64,000 bases of DNA from Sordaria brevicollis (GCA_033439795.1 JAUTDP010000002.1:3162001-3226000), one strand, 5' to 3'. Positions 36,201 through 50,257 are shown, numbered from the stretch's first letter. Translations and numbers: made by a program. The notes: generated from the letters alone by a model not told the origin.

Positions 36201-37496
36201 CATGTTTTACCAGCTAGCTGCCTATCAGGCTGTCACCGATCATCGCGGGGTAGACTGTACCACGACTCAGTGCCTAGCCAACAGTAACACGGGCACACCA
36301 TCTTCTCTTCCATAGTCAGGGGCCGCTTCCGGACTTGTCTCCTTGATGTCTGGGTTGTCTGATACCTAGAGGTATCATGAGTTGGGCTGTTCAGATTCTA
36401 AAGTGCTGCCCATTTAACAACATCAGGTGTAGGGAAAACGCACAGAGGCAGCCGAGACGGTGTGTGTCAACTGTCAGGAAGATGGAGGATAGCTGTGGCC
36501 AACTTTATTAATTAACACCAGGAAAAGGGCCAGGGCGAGAGTTGCAACCGTTCTCGTGCACACATGTTCCCGTCCGTCTGCAACCTTCACTGTATCCGCA
36601 ATCAAGCAATGTGTGGTCGGTACCATGGTCTATAGACGGGCCATCGTACACATCACGGTTTCATCTTCTGGTAGCTGTGATAACGAAACTCCAGAACCTA
36701 TAGGGGCCAGCAAGTATCACCACATCGGAAGACCACCTCCTCTTGGAGAAAGGCCGGCCATCCCTCCAGTTGCCAAGATCGACCAGTCGTCTAGGCCAGT
36801 TTAAACGGGAGGCCGGCTCCCGCGTTTTATGCATTGGCAATGCTACACAACTAGCTCGCCGCATCGACACCGCGAGAACCACCTGAACCGGGGTTCTTGT
36901 GCGTGGTTAGCCTATCGAGTATGAGTCTACACAGTACATACATCTATGTAGGCGTGAGCGTTGCCGCACTAGGGCGCGGCCTGGGGGCAACCTCTCCCTT
37001 TCTTTCACCTCCTCACAAACATTCAGCAGCAGCGGACCGCTTATACAGCTCCAACCCAAACGGAACTGCACACTTTCATCTGCCATTTTGCCCAAGCGGT
37101 GGCTGCAACGTCTAGCTGTTCCTCAGCCGCGCCTTCAACCGACAGGTTGACCGGAATCTCTCATTGGGGTCTTTGTCTTACCGTTCAATAACATCGACCT
37201 GTGATGGCCTAGCCCTAAACAACAACCTTACCCCACGTTCCGACTGTCTCCGACTGTGAATGGGCTTGTGACGACGAATTTGAAGGATTATGCTTTAGGT
37301 GCGGGTTCGAGGCACGGTTTTGGGGATCAACCAGGCATATCCGGCACGCCGTCGACATCTCGTCCAGCACTACCGATACCCCATTGTTTGTTGTCCTTGA
37401 TCTAAAAGGGTTTACAGTCAGCCCGCAGGTCCTTGTGTGGACGTTGTGGTACCATCGGGCTAAATCAGGAACATCTATCCTCGATAACCTTCGGCC
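33272..37496. other. 4.2-kb gene-free stretch
   Basis: It holds one MITE (35281-35623) and a run of 14 C at 35938-35951. Open frames on both strands are short and unsupported. The right end is presumably the promoter and long 5' leader of the 1205-residue protein gene, and the left end the AHA1 promoter. Confidence 0.45.
35281..35623. mobile_element. 343-bp MITE, TA target duplication, CAGTAAAGACCC termini
   Basis: The left terminus begins CAGTAAAGACCCTAGCAG and continues TTGCAAG; the right end is its complement over 25 bases with one mismatch. TA flanks both sides (35279-35280 and 35624-35625). Inside each end a CCCCCCTTTTGCTAAA-type motif followed by CTGCC occurs in the same orientation. 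There is no coding capacity. The terminus shares its first 12 bases with the MITE at 2522-2854. Confidence 0.85.
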
Positions 37497-40400
37497 ATGA
37501 GTTCCTCACGAGATCCAACGGCGCGCCTCCGCGCCGGCCTCAACCCTCTCTTGACGGCATCACTGGGGGGATACCACGGCCATCACGCCAACACACCGCT
37601 CTCGGCCGTGTCCATGTCTTCTCACGCCTTCTCGTCTAACCAGACACCACTCAGTGCAATCCAGCCATATAATCCGCAGGAATGGGTTGCCTCTCCGGTT
37701 CTAGGGCCGGGTTCTGACCGTATGCAACAGTTCCCAGTGCCGCAGGGCCATCCTTATATGGAGCCTCAAGGTAAGTCCAACCAACAAAGGGGTTGTTGAT
37801 CCAAAGGCTTTGCTGACCATGTTAGCAACACCACCACCGCCGCCCCCGTATTCACCTCCACGCAGTGCGAGACCGATGAGTATGGTCCTAGAGCCGTCTC
37901 ACGGGGCGAACATATCGGCAGCCCGAGCTCCACCACCGCCGGCACCCCCAGTTCAACGGCCTCCTACCGAGCCGCCGGTGGCGACCGCGTCGTTTCCACC
38001 CCCTCCCGGCACGAGAGAATCGTCACGAGAAAGACGGTTTGGGTTTCCATCATTGAGCAGGCGGCGAAACGAACAACAGACAAGCACTCCGGTAGATGCT
38101 CATCCACCGGTTCGACATCAAGGGCTCATGTCTCGCGTCATGCATGGAAACGCCAACTCTCCGGGGCCTTTGACGCTGCAAATTCCCCAGCAGGAACAGA
38201 CGGTAAACATGGCTCCTGCGGCACGAAGAGCAGTGTCAACGCCCGCGGTGGCTACACCGACCTCAGCCAGGTCCCGATCGTCATCTCAGGTGCGATGGGA
38301 GGCGGTTCCCCCTCCTCCACCTGGTCCTCCGCCGTCGTCAGCACGATCTCAGAGCACCCAAAGTGTTCAAAGGTTCCCCTCTGGAAGCGACCCCATCGTC
38401 TCGCCTCCCACTCGTAGGCCTCCTCCCAGCGGAGTTACTGCTTTAGGGCCTGTTCCGCCTACACCAGCAAATTGGCAGGATACAGAGGTCATGTCGAATG
38501 CTCAGGCCCAAACCCGAACGCCATCTCCAGATAACAGGGTGCCTCATGCAGCGGAGACTGCAAGTGTCGCAAGTTCGAGTGCGCATCCTCAGTCAGCAGT
38601 GTCTTCAGAAGCCTCTGGATCGCTGGCCAGGAGTTATGCTCAGAGAACCGACAAGACGATTCGCGAGCGGAGGACGGAAAGCCGGACGAGAGGAAGCGTG
38701 CGCGGCTCCATGGACAGCACGGGCGATCTCTCGGATATTGTGGTTCCAGGCTCAGGTGGGCTTCAGAGACGGTTGACCATCACTCGAGGGACACCTAGGT
38801 CTAGTCGGATGAGTGACGGTCCACGGACCGGAGAGTCGGTGGATATCAGCCATGAATCGAGAGGCACTACGCCTCGGGCGGGTTCAAATCAAGCTCATTC
38901 CGGTCAGCTAACCCCGACAGGACTGTCATCGGAAACCAATCGGTATAACGAGGACCATCAGGCACTTGCACCAAAGGCTCTCCCAACACCACCCACCGGA
39001 AGCCGAGCGTCTTCAGCTTCTCATGTACCTGCTGCTACTCATCTTACACGCCACTCGGTTATCAGTCAGAGTAACGAGCAGTTCACGCAAGCAACCATCG
39101 AGCGCTTCACAGCCTTTGCACAGAAAGAAATGACAGCATCAAGTGACGCCGAGCGAGTCCGCCTGTTTGCGGAGTTCTTTGTCAGTGAATCCAGGATACG
39201 CAGGGAAAGATACGGAGCGGCTATAGGAGCTATGGGCTCCGAGATACTCGACCTAACTCGTGACCTGTTCCGACCCATGGACACGCACAACAGAAGAGAG
39301 TCCTCAAACTCTGCTACCAGTGGCGTTATTGACCTGACCACGCCGCAATCGTCGGAGCCCAGGTCACACCGTGGTTCTATCGGTTCTGTCTTTAGTGGAA
39401 ATCCCAACAGCCATGGCCAAACGCCCATCACGCCGTCGAGCGCTAGTCAGCCGATGACGCCAGGAAGCAGTGGAAACACACCGAATGCGAACAACTGGCC
39501 GACTTCGAACTACATGCCCTCGTTGTCGCCCATTCTGAGCATGAGCGTGAGTGACGCGGTAGACGAACAGGATTCTCGAGGACGTCCAGCAAGTCGATGG
39601 TGGGAAGCGGACTCCAGCGGTGCACCATCGATGAAGATGGAACGATCAAAGAGGGAATCCAAATACATGGGCGTCCCCAAGGAAGCCCGAGAGGCTCTCC
39701 AGTGGATCGACGAGGGATCAGCTGGTCCAAGTAATCAGCGGTGGTCCGACTCGGAATACCCTCCTGAGAAGGTTGGATGGCATGAACAACAAGACCAACC
39801 CACGCCAGCACCACAACAACACTCAGCCCGCAACTCAGTCTTATCCAACTACTCAACCCCCAGCACCCCCAACCCAGCACACCTGGACGTCTCTCGCCTG
39901 GTGACCCTTCCACCCCCTTATCCACGCCATCACCCAGCCGTCAACAACAACCACCCGGAGCTCACGCAAACCCGCAGCTCGGTACGCATCATCAGCGACA
40001 TGACCGAGATCGACTCCATCAAGTCGAAATTCCAAACCGCCAGCAGCAAAGCACGTTCCGACGCCGCCGAAGCCGCCAAACAGCGACGTGCCGCTTTGCG
40101 AGCCAACCTCCAATCCGAAATCGCCTCCGGGGCCATCGGCTACGCCGACGCAGCCGCCATCGAAACCGACGCCAACACTTCCGAAAACGAGCGCATCAAA
40201 GACCTCGAAAAGACCGACTTCGACACCTTCCAAACCGCCGTCGTCGTCCCCGTCAACGAAATCCTCCAAACCCGCATCACCAAAGCCACCGAACTCTTCG
40301 ACTCCCTCCGCTCGCGCCTCTTCACCGAAACCCACGACTCCAACCCCAACCTGCCCCAAGAAGAAGGCGACGAACAACCGGAGCTCCTCGAAAAACTCAC

Positions 40401-41169
40401 CTTGCTAAAATGGATCTTTGAAGCCCGCGAGACTTTATACCGCGCCCTCTACGATCTTTTGTCAGACCGAAACGACCGCTACCGCGAAGTCGTCCTCACC
40501 CCCTACCGCCTCTTGTCTTCAACCCAAAGCCCGGACAAAGAAACCAAGATCGCGTCCGCAACGGCTTTCTTCGCTGAAGACGCCGCCAAGCGACAGCTGG
40601 CTTACCATGAAGAAGTTTTGCACCGGACGCAGCAGTTTAGGGACGTGGTCGAAGAAACTGTGATAAGGGGTGTGGAAGCGCAGCTTTCGGCCTTTTGGGA
40701 CATCGCCCCTCCTCTTAAAAGACTGCTGGATAACATCCCTGCGTCGATGGAGGGGTTTCAAATCCAGATCCCGGCGTCGGAATATGAAGAGAATCCGTCT
40801 TACGTTGACCATCCGCTGCAGTACTTGTTTAGTCTGCTGCTCCATGCGGAGAAGAGTACGTACCAGTTTATCGAGTCGCAGACGAACTTGTTGTGCTTGC
40901 TGCATGAGGTTAAAGAGGCGTGTGTGAGCGCGAAGGCCAAAGTTATGGAGAGTGATGGACGGGATGGAAGCAGGGTGGAGCAGATGAAGAGCGAGGAAGG
41001 GGGGAGGTTGACGGAGGATTTGAAGGAGAAGGTTAGGGTGGTGCAGGATCAGTGGAATGAGGCGCTGGGGGAAACGATTGGGGGTGTTAAGGAGAGGGTG
41101 GGGGGTTGGTTGTTGGAGACGGGGGGGTGGGATGAGAGTTTGGAGGATGGGGGTGTTGGTGGTGTGTAA
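37497..41169 (+). CDS. Large low-complexity protein with helical C-terminus, function unknown
   Basis: Join(37497..37770, 37826..41169), 1205 residues; the 55-base intron is phase 1 (CAA G|CA ACA). I do not recognise the family. Residues 1-430 are rich in Pro, Ser and Arg with polyproline clusters (TPPPPPPYSPP, PPPPPAPP) of the kind bound by SH3, WW or profilin modules. A short structured segment follows at about 500-570 (ATIERFTAFAQKEMT ... SEILDLTRDLFRPM). The region from about 810 to 1190 is long, helical and charged (SSVRIISDMTEIDSIKSKFQ onward) and could be a coiled-coil scaffold. The extreme C-terminus is Gly-rich. Cytoskeletal or polarity scaffolding is only a guess from composition. 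Confidence 0.8.
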
Positions 41170-41518
41170 ACGAAGGGAGATTGATAAAAGAGGAGGAGAA
41201 GGGGAGATGATGGTTTGAAGGAAGCTGTGGGTGGTGGGTAATGATGGGGGTTGTCTGGGTCCTTTCTTCCTCCTTCTTTGGACATTTTGGTTGAGTGAGG
41301 ACTTTGATGAAGTCCTCGAGTCCTTCCTTGGATATATAGTTCGCCGCTGTTTTCTTGATACCCCCCTACAAGCACAAATTTTACAGATCAGACCGTAGAT
41401 AAAGAAAGAAAGAGTACTAGTATAGTAGGTATCGTTAATAACGTTCTCCTACGAGCCAAACCTGGGTTCCTATTAATATCCAGTGGATGATTAGCTACAG
41501 CCACTCACAGGCGTCAAG
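41170..41518. other. 3' flank of the large gene up to the element border
   Basis: Ordinary base composition. It ends at the TA that was duplicated by the 12-kb insertion. Confidence 0.5.
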
Positions 41519-41520
41519 TA

Positions 41521-41550
41521 CGGTGGCCCAGGGCGTTCTTCGTAATACAT
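41521..41550 (+). repeat. Left terminal inverted repeat of the 12-kb element
   Basis: Thirty bases matching the complement of 53491-53520 at 29 positions. Similarity stops abruptly at base 31. Confidence 0.88.
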
Positions 41551-42399
41551 CTATAAAAGTGAAATTCTGCCACCTGTAGGTTATAGCCCCGCACCTATAT
41601 GGGTCTAGTAAAATTCAATTCCGCGCATATCCTTTTCGTATATTGTATCTCACCCCGCACTTTTCTTTCTCGAATAACTATTTATTATTATTATTATATT
41701 ACGTTAACTCCCTTATAAGTATATTAATTAATATAGAATAACGTCAATTAATATTTATTACAATTTAATAAATTTATTATAATTAAAATTATATTTACGC
41801 CGAATAAATTTACCCCGTTTAAACCCCCCCCGCCGGCGCCGAACCTTTTTATTTTATAAAATTATAAGGGTAAGAATTTGGGTAATAAAAGTACCGCCCT
41901 GGATAAAATTTAAGAGTAAAAGACTCCTTAAGAGGATATTTTACGCTTCGTATTTAAAAAATTAAAATAAAATAAAACTTAAGAGGTTAAAAATTTATTA
42001 ACCGAATATAAAATAAGGAGATATTAATTAAATATTATAATTAGTAATTAAAGGGGATTGGATTTAATTAATATTAATAGATTATTATTAAATTTATTAC
42101 GTTTAAGACTTATTCGAATAGTAATAAAAATTATATTACGAATTTGAAATAGATTCGTATAAAATACTATACGGCCGTAGCTTTATACTTATTTATAAAG
42201 TAGGTTAATATTTCTAATTATAAAAAGTATAAAGTAATTAATATTCCCGGGCCTTTTAGTAAATATATTGCTAAAAGCTTCGCTATTTATAAAAGTACTT
42301 ATATTTATTGCCTTTGGAAGGGCGTTAATAAAGATTATTCTTTATATATTAATAAGGTTATATTTTAATCGTTTTTAATTATTATTTACTAATTATATT

Positions 42400-42560
42400 T
42401 ATAGAGTGGGAGGAAAAGAATATAGCGCTTACGAAAGTTTATTTCTCGGAGGAGAATATCGTCGGTATTCTAATTAGAATTTTTGAGAAGGCTTTTCGTT
42501 AAATTAAGGCGTATAAGAAGGAGATTGAGAATAATCTTTAAGTATAATTTAATAATAAGT
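42400..42560 (+). pseudogene. Decayed short reading frame near the left end of the 12-kb element
   Basis: In one frame this reads EWEEKNIALTKVYFSEENIV and continues with a few TAA codons where CAA is expected before RIP. No family is recognised. It shows that coding sequence lay close to the left terminus. Confidence 0.35.
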
Positions 42561-43017
42561 AATATAATACTTTTAAAGGTCTTTTTCTAATTCTTAATTT
42601 ATTTTTATCTTTTATCTTTTATTTTTCATTAAAATAATAATTTTTATTCTATTATTATTTTATTTTATTTATTTTTTATTTATTGTAAATATAATAATTT
42701 TCTAATTTATTTTTATTATTTATCTCTTTATAGTTCTTTAAAATATTAATTTTTATTTTATATTAAATGATTATTTTTTATCCTTTTTAAGAATAATGAT
42801 TTTATATTTATTTTTTTCCCTTTTTTTTTATTATTCTTTAAAATATTAATTTTTATACCATTTTTATTCATTGTTTTCGTTCTTTATTAAAATATTAATT
42901 ATTGTAATGTTTTTAACCTTTTTATTAATTTATTTATAAAGAATAAAGTATATATTATAAAAGTATAGAAATAAATCTTATTATATTTAAAATATTTTTA
43001 TTATTATTATTATTTTG

Positions 43018-43092
43018 TTTTTATTTCCTAAATTAAAATAGTAAAAATAATAATATTATTAATTTTTATTATTTTAATTTAGGAAATAAAAA
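43018..43092. repeat. Large imperfect palindrome in the A+T-rich block
   Basis: TTTATTTCCTAAATTAAAAT on the left arm is matched by its complement on the right arm. The arms are about 32 bases with few mismatches and a centre near 43055. It could be a fold-back remnant of a small element. Confidence 0.6.
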
Positions 43093-46000
43093 TATATAAA
43101 ACGATAAATATATTATATAAAGAATAAGAATAATAATAAAAAGGAAAAGAAATAGTAAAGAGGTTATAAATATAAGATTTATTTATATATTTTGTTTTTA
43201 TTTCGAATAAAATCCTTATTATATTTATTATTTTTTATAATTCCTAAAAGAATTATAAATTTGTAATAACGTTTAAGAATATATAAATTGTTATAATATT
43301 AATAATATTATTTAAATTTAATATCGAATATGATTTTATTATTTTAATATTATTAAATTTATTATTAATATTATTATTAATATATAATATAATAATATAC
43401 AAATTAATATATAAATTTGAGAAATAAGATTTTAATATATTATATATATATATAAAGAGACGCGCTATTTATATAATTTTTAAATTTTATTTATATAATA
43501 CCCTACTTTAAGTTTTTTTTGGGATGAATCTTTAAGAAAAGGGTATTTAAATATAAAATCTATATTATTAAGACCGTTAATTTTTTTTATATATTTTAGG
43601 GTTTTTACTAAAATATTGAAAAATAAGAAAATAAATAATTATATAACTATTAAATAAATATTCTATAATAATAATAAAAAAATCTCAAAATAAAAATAAT
43701 AGTAATAATAATAATAATAATACTATAAGGTATATAAGTAAAGAAATATATATTAAAGGATTAAAAGAAAAATAAAGAAGGTATAAAATTAAAAGTAAGA
43801 ATAAAAGAATAAAAAAAAGGAAAAATTAGGGGGGGAAATAGAAAGAAAAAATAAAGAGAAAAAGAAATAAAAAGATATAAAAAGTGAAATATATAATAAA
43901 AATTAAAATAAGGAAGAAAAAGGGATTTATAGAAAGAATAAAATATATTTTTAGAAATTTATATTTAAAAATATTTAAAATGAGAATTATATAAATAAAT
44001 TAAATAAATAATTATAAATTCATAAAAATAATTCTTAATTAAATAGGTACAAAGAAATAAATAAATATTAGGGTAAATATGTAAGTAAATTAATAAAAAA
44101 GGAAATTAAATAAAAAATAAATATAAAATAAATTAAATACAGAATTAAATAAATTTTAAATAAGGAATTAAATAAAAAATTAAAGAAATAAAAAAAAATT
44201 TAATAGAAATATAATAGGGTAAAGAATAAATAAAAAATGTAAATAAAATAAGGTTAGAAAATAATAATGGAAATAAAGGGGGAAATATTAAAAAGGCTAT
44301 AAAGATTTAGAATAAATATTTGAATATAAAAGGGAAAAAAGAAAAAGAAAAAATTAAATATAAATATATAATAGAAGAGGTTTTTTATAAAGAAAATATA
44401 TTATATTAGGTAGGGAAATTGATTAATATTTTAAAATATAATAGAGTAAGAAAGTAAAGAACGTTATAGAATAATAAATATTAAAAGAATTAAAGCATTT
44501 AAAAAATAAAGGGGAATTATATAAAAAAGATTAGTAAAGGTAAAGAAAATTAAATTTATAATTAATAAAATACAAAAGGCAATTTATTATCTTCCCGGGT
44601 TTAATAAATTCCGCTCGGGGAAGAATTATTTTAATATATATTTATATATTTATTAATTTTTCATTTATAAATAATTTATTATAATTATTAAATTATATTA
44701 AAGTGAATAATAAATTTACTTTTATATATATTTTAAATAATTATTAAATATTAAATTTAATATAATAATTATTATAAATTATAAATTATATATAAAAGTA
44801 TAAAATAAGATATAAATCTTTAAAATATAATAATATTTACTATTTAAAAAATATTTATATTATTAAAAAAAAAAGAAATTATATTATTTTATTTTTTCAC
44901 GTTTATATACTACTTTTATAATAAAGACTACTTAATACCTATTATTAATACTAATTATATTAATTTATACCCTTTATATTCTTTTATAAATCCGGGTTGA
45001 TTTTATCCTAATTTTATTAATTAATTTTAATTAATTTCAATTACCTTTAATTATTTAATTTCCCTTTATCGACAACTTTACTATATAATATTTATATTAT
45101 ACCTTTATAATCTTTATTATTAATATATCTTTTTTTTTAACCTCTACTATTTACCCCGTTTCGAACGTGCTTTACGTAATTTACATCTAGGAATACCCCT
45201 CCTAGGAAGTATATAAACGATATAATTAAAAATTTCTTTTCGTCGTTAAATTTAATAAGAATTCTATTTCTCCTTCGTTATCCCAAAATATTAAAGAAAA
45301 ATCTTTTTAACCTACCCCTCTACTTTTTTAACCTATTTAATTTACCCGTTAACCTCCTTAATCCGTTCGATTTACTTTTATATTTATTCCTTATATTCAA
45401 TTATCGTTTTTTAATACCTTCGTTATTTATAGGACTTTAAATATTTCGTTATCCGATTTTATAATATTAAGTAACGCCTATTTTAAATAAAGGAAGGACG
45501 AGATTAATCGAAATAAATTTAATAAAATAAATTCTCTAATTATATTTTCGTAGTACGAAAGAAAATTTATTTAAATAAAGGGTAATAATAATTAATATAT
45601 TTTAAAGATATTTTTTTACTATATTCTATTTACGATATACCCCCGTCTTTATTTAATATCCGCTATTTTCGAAAATTATTAAACTTTTATTAATTAAATA
45701 ATTAAATAATCGAATAAAGAGATTAAATTAGGGATTAAAAATATAAATATTACGAAATTGGAATTCGTCGGTATTAACCTATATATTATTAATAATAAAT
45801 ATTAATTTATTAATTTCGGATTTAATAAAAAGCGGCCTATAAATTTTAATAATATTAAAAATTAATAATTAAACGATAATAAAATTAAAGAGGGGATTAT
45901 TTTTAATATTATATTAATAATAACGTTTAACGAGGAGGATATTAAAAGCGAAGTCGAAATTCCCCTAAAGAGAAATCGGAAGCGTATTATTAATCTAATT

Positions 46001-47100
46001 ACTACTATTTCCGCATTTACCCTTATTTATAAATAAATAGCTTCGTTAAAAAAAAGTAAATTTATTATTATTATTAAATAAGAGCCGAATATCGAGGAAG
46101 AGGATAATATTATAATATAAGAATTAATTATTAAATAAGAGCCGGGTATTAATAAAATAAAATCGAATAAAAAAGGTAAACGTATTAAAAAAATATTAAA
46201 TATTAAAAAGAAATAAATAATAAATAAAGAATTAATAGTAAAATAAAAATTAATTAAAGATTTTAATTATAATAATTCGCTACCGTCTTCTTTATAACGA
46301 CCCTTTATAATTAAGGAGGAAAAGAATAATAATAAAGGCGAAAAAGAATAATAAAAAGGAAGGGGGGATAATAATATTAATTTCTTCGATTTATTAATTA
46401 ACGATATTATTATACCCGAGAATTTAAAGCGTAAGTCGGTTTTACGTACTTTAAAATATACGTTAATTATTTTTAGGCGGTTAAATTTAATTAATGTTAA
46501 TTCGCTTTAATTAGCGTCGAATAATTTAAATATACTTCCTATTTATTCGATACGCAATTATCGGCGATAAATATAAGGGATTATAAGGTAATATACGGTA
46601 TTAATTATAATTTTTACGTATTTTTGAATTTAATTTAGCGTATTCAAATCCTTTAATTAAAATTATTCGTATAATAATTTTTTTATATAAATAATTATAT
46701 TCGCTTTATATTTTGTATTATTTATTTATAATATAAATAAAAAATAATATAAGGTTTTAGAAAGTAGTTTTAAAATATACTTAGAATTAATTAATCGTAA
46801 TTCGTATATAGCGCGCCCTTTAATAATAATTATTACCCGCGGATATTCTTTTATATTTATTATTATTAAACGTTAATTATTATTAATTTAAAAAAATTAC
46901 TCTTATTTTATATTAATAATTATTTTATTATTAATATTATAGCCTTTAATCGTATTTTATTTATTTTTAATATTATTATTCTTTTCCGAATATTAAATTA
47001 CTTTACTATTATACCTCCTTTACGTATTAACCTTTATATTTATTATAATTTTATTATCGATATATATTCGGCTAATTAACGTCGTAATAATATTATTTTT

Positions 47101-48800
47101 AATTTAAAGTATTTATTTAATTTTAAAACGTTTAAATAAACGTTATAACGTTTTATAAAAGAGATAAGGATTTCTTCGAATCGCGGACCGCGTAATTAAA
47201 TTACCGACGATTTTATCTTAAAAATTAAAGAGTTTTTCTATAAATATTCGCTAAATAATAGGGAATTTTACGAATTCCTTCTTAAAAAAAGCTTTATAAA
47301 TATTTTAATTATTAATATAAAAATATTATTACGTAATTTGGGTTTATACTACTTTAATATTTATAAACGTTTTTACGAAAAATTCGTCTAAATTCGTATT
47401 ATTTTAAACGAAGGGAAGAATAAAGACGAATTCTACTATATATAGAAATTTAATAAATATTAATTTTAATATTACTTTAAAATTAAATATAATTTATTTA
47501 TTCTTCGCGAACTATTCTTTACTTTATTTAAAAACGTTTTCCCCGAAGTAATAAAAGAACGAATTACCCTTTTATAACGATAGAAAAGAGGCTAAATAAT
47601 ATTAAATCCTAATTATTAATAATATATTAACGAATATTATAAATTTAAACCTTTTAAGATTAAAATTTATATTAATATTAATACGTATTCCCGTTATATA
47701 CCGTAATTTTATATTAGCGTTTTTATAATTATACAACGGTCGATCTTTAATTAAATAGTAAAAGTAATTAATAAGCGTAAGTTTTTACTTATATAAATAT
47801 AATTTAATTATAGTAGAGAAATTAATATAAAAACGATATTAATTTATTATATAGTTTTAAACTCTTTAATATAATAATAATTTAAATTAAAACGGATTAT
47901 ATAAAATAAAGTAATAATTTTTAAATACGGACTAATAAACGAAAACTTTATAATTAAATATAATATTATATTAAAGGATTAATAATTTTTAACGTATTAA
48001 GAAGGCGACGTCTTAATTTTATACGACGTTTTAATCCGGGGAATAAATACCGCTAATTAAAGGATTAAAAGCTAATAGAAGTATTTATATAATAATAAAA
48101 TATATTTTTAGAGGGTAAATTATCTTTTATTAACTTTAATTACTATTAATTTATATTAATTAATAATAATTTAATATTATTAAAACTATTTTTAACGTTT
48201 AGAAATAATTAATTATTAATCGAAGGCGAAGATTAAAAATTATATTACTTTATTATATATTTTTATACCGTTTATTCGAAAAGAATTCGCCGATTTTATT
48301 AAGTAGTAGAATTCCTATTTAATTCGCTAATAACGCTATCGCCGCTATATAATACCGGGACGACCGCGTAATTTATATTATAAATATAATGAAATTAAGG
48401 TTATAAATTATTAGGTAGAGGTAAATTAGAATCGGTAGCGCTATTTAAAGAGTTTTACCGATTAAAATAATTTCGAATAGGATAAGTATTTACTTAAAGA
48501 TATAATACAATTATATAAGAAAATTATAAATATTTTTATACTTTATATGTAAAATAGCATTAATTCCTTATTATATATATAATATAACTATTTTCGTAAG
48601 GAATTTAAAAAATATTATATTATTAGTACTATATTGGCGTTATTGCTTTTTAAATTATTAAAGGGTATTTAGGAGGAATTAAAAAAAAAATTGAGTAATA
48701 TAAGTATTAATATTAATATATAGGAAAATAAAGAAGGAGAGGAAGATAATTCAATAGAAGATAATATAAATAATTAGGAAGTGTAAATAAATAATTAAAA
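47101..48800 (+). pseudogene. RIP-decayed integrase-core (DDE) transposase frame
   Basis: A single frame anchored at 47179 was read codon by codon for about 1.4 kb. Every stop in it is TAA or TAG and none is TGA, as expected if CAA, CAG and TGG were converted by RIP. Motifs known from fungal integrase-core-domain proteins remain in order: KFKPFKIKIY then TYSRYIP (47683-47703), GINTAN-stop-RIKS followed by two stops where Trp-Trp is expected (48040-48078), and IPGRPRNLYYKYN (from about 48352). The family match rests on memory of these motifs. The frame probably begins upstream, since charged coding-like sequence extends back to about 45.9 kb. It is not functional. Confidence 0.6.
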
Positions 48801-48880
48801 ATATTCGAATATAATTAATATTAATTGAAAATAATAATTGAAACTTTTATTAGAATTTTAGTATTATAATTTATAAGGAT

Positions 48881-49292
48881 ATTTAATCGTACGGCCAAAA
48901 AATCTTTTTTTTTTTCACCTTTTAAATAATATTAAATTTAAAAAAAAAACCTAAAGTAGTAAAAAATATACCGTTAGAATTCTTAAATTTTATTTTATTA
49001 ATTATTTTAAATTTCATTATAATAATTTTAAATTTAAATTAAATAAGCTTTAAAATTTATAATATAAAATTAAATATTTTATTTCGAAAAAATATTTAAA
49101 GAAAAGTTAATAAAAATAAAATAATTAATTAATAAAAACTATATTATTTTAAAGAATAAAAAATTAGAAAAATTATAATATTTTATTTATTTTAAGAGTA
49201 TTTTTCTTTATTTTATAAACGTAGAAAATTTTAAAATATAATTTTTTATTTAATTATACGAAAAGAGGTTTAAAGCCGTACAATTAATCGCC
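48881..49292. mobile_element. Possible nested MITE (about 410 bp)
   Basis: ATTTAATCGTACGGCC at the left is mirrored by AGCCGTACAATTAATCG at the right, with several mismatches attributable to RIP. It lies just after the decayed integrase frame. Weakest of the nested candidates. Confidence 0.4.
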
Positions 49293-49586
49293 CTCTAATT
49301 TATATATTTTTAATATTAAAAATAATTATAATTATTAAAAGTTAGAATATTCTATAAAAAAATATTTATAATTATAATATATTTAAAGGAATATTTTTAT
49401 TTTTGTAAATATTTAAAAATTATTTTTTTATTTTTATACTTTTATAAATAATAATAATATATATACGGTATTTTTAAAGAATCAAAAAAATACCAAAAAA
49501 TTAGTTTAATATTTAATTTAAATAAAAATAATTTTTAAAAATTTAATATAAAATAAAATAAAATATAAATATAAAAAAGTAAAAAT

Positions 49587-49993
49587 AAGAAAAACGTTAT
49601 TTATACGGATTTAAAACGCTATTTATACGGATATGAAATTTTTAATACTTTTACTATTTAAATAAAAAAAAATCGCGAAATATTAAAAATAAATCTATTT
49701 TAATTATTAATTTTTATTAATATTTTTATATTACGTACTTGCATTTTACAAACTTTATTCGTTAAAATAAAATATATTTTAAACTTTTTTCTAAATTTTT
49801 TTAACTTATTTTAAAAAATAAGGAATTTAAATTTTTTTCTACGTAGAACAGAGCTTATAAAGCCGTTTAAAATATTAAAATATAGAGAAAAAAATAATAG
49901 AAATTCTAAATTAAAAAATATATTTTTTCTACGTAAATTAATTAAATTATTTAAATAACTATAATTCTCATATCTGTAAAAATAGCGTTCTTT
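49587..49993. mobile_element. Nested MITE, family A copy 1 (about 405 bp)
   Basis: The left end carries two tandem units, AACGTTATTTATACGGAT and AACGCTATTTATACGGAT. The right end has the inverted form ATCTGTAAAAATAGCGTT. The same unit bounds the copy at 51743-52155, so this is a repeat family within the larger element. Confidence 0.6.
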
Positions 49994-50257
49994 AAAAATA
50001 AAATTAAATTTAGTATATATTAATAATTTTAAAGTAAATTTAAAAAAACTATTAAAATTATTTATTTTAATTTAATTAATTTAATTTATTATTTATTATA
50101 ATAAAAATTAAAAATAATTTAAATTGAATTTTATTAAAGAATTTAAAAACGTTTAATTTATTATATTAAAAAAGGTTTATTTATAAAAAGTATAAAAAAT
50201 TTAATAATAAACAATTTTTTACTTTTATAAATTTCAATTAATAAATAAATCGAAATA

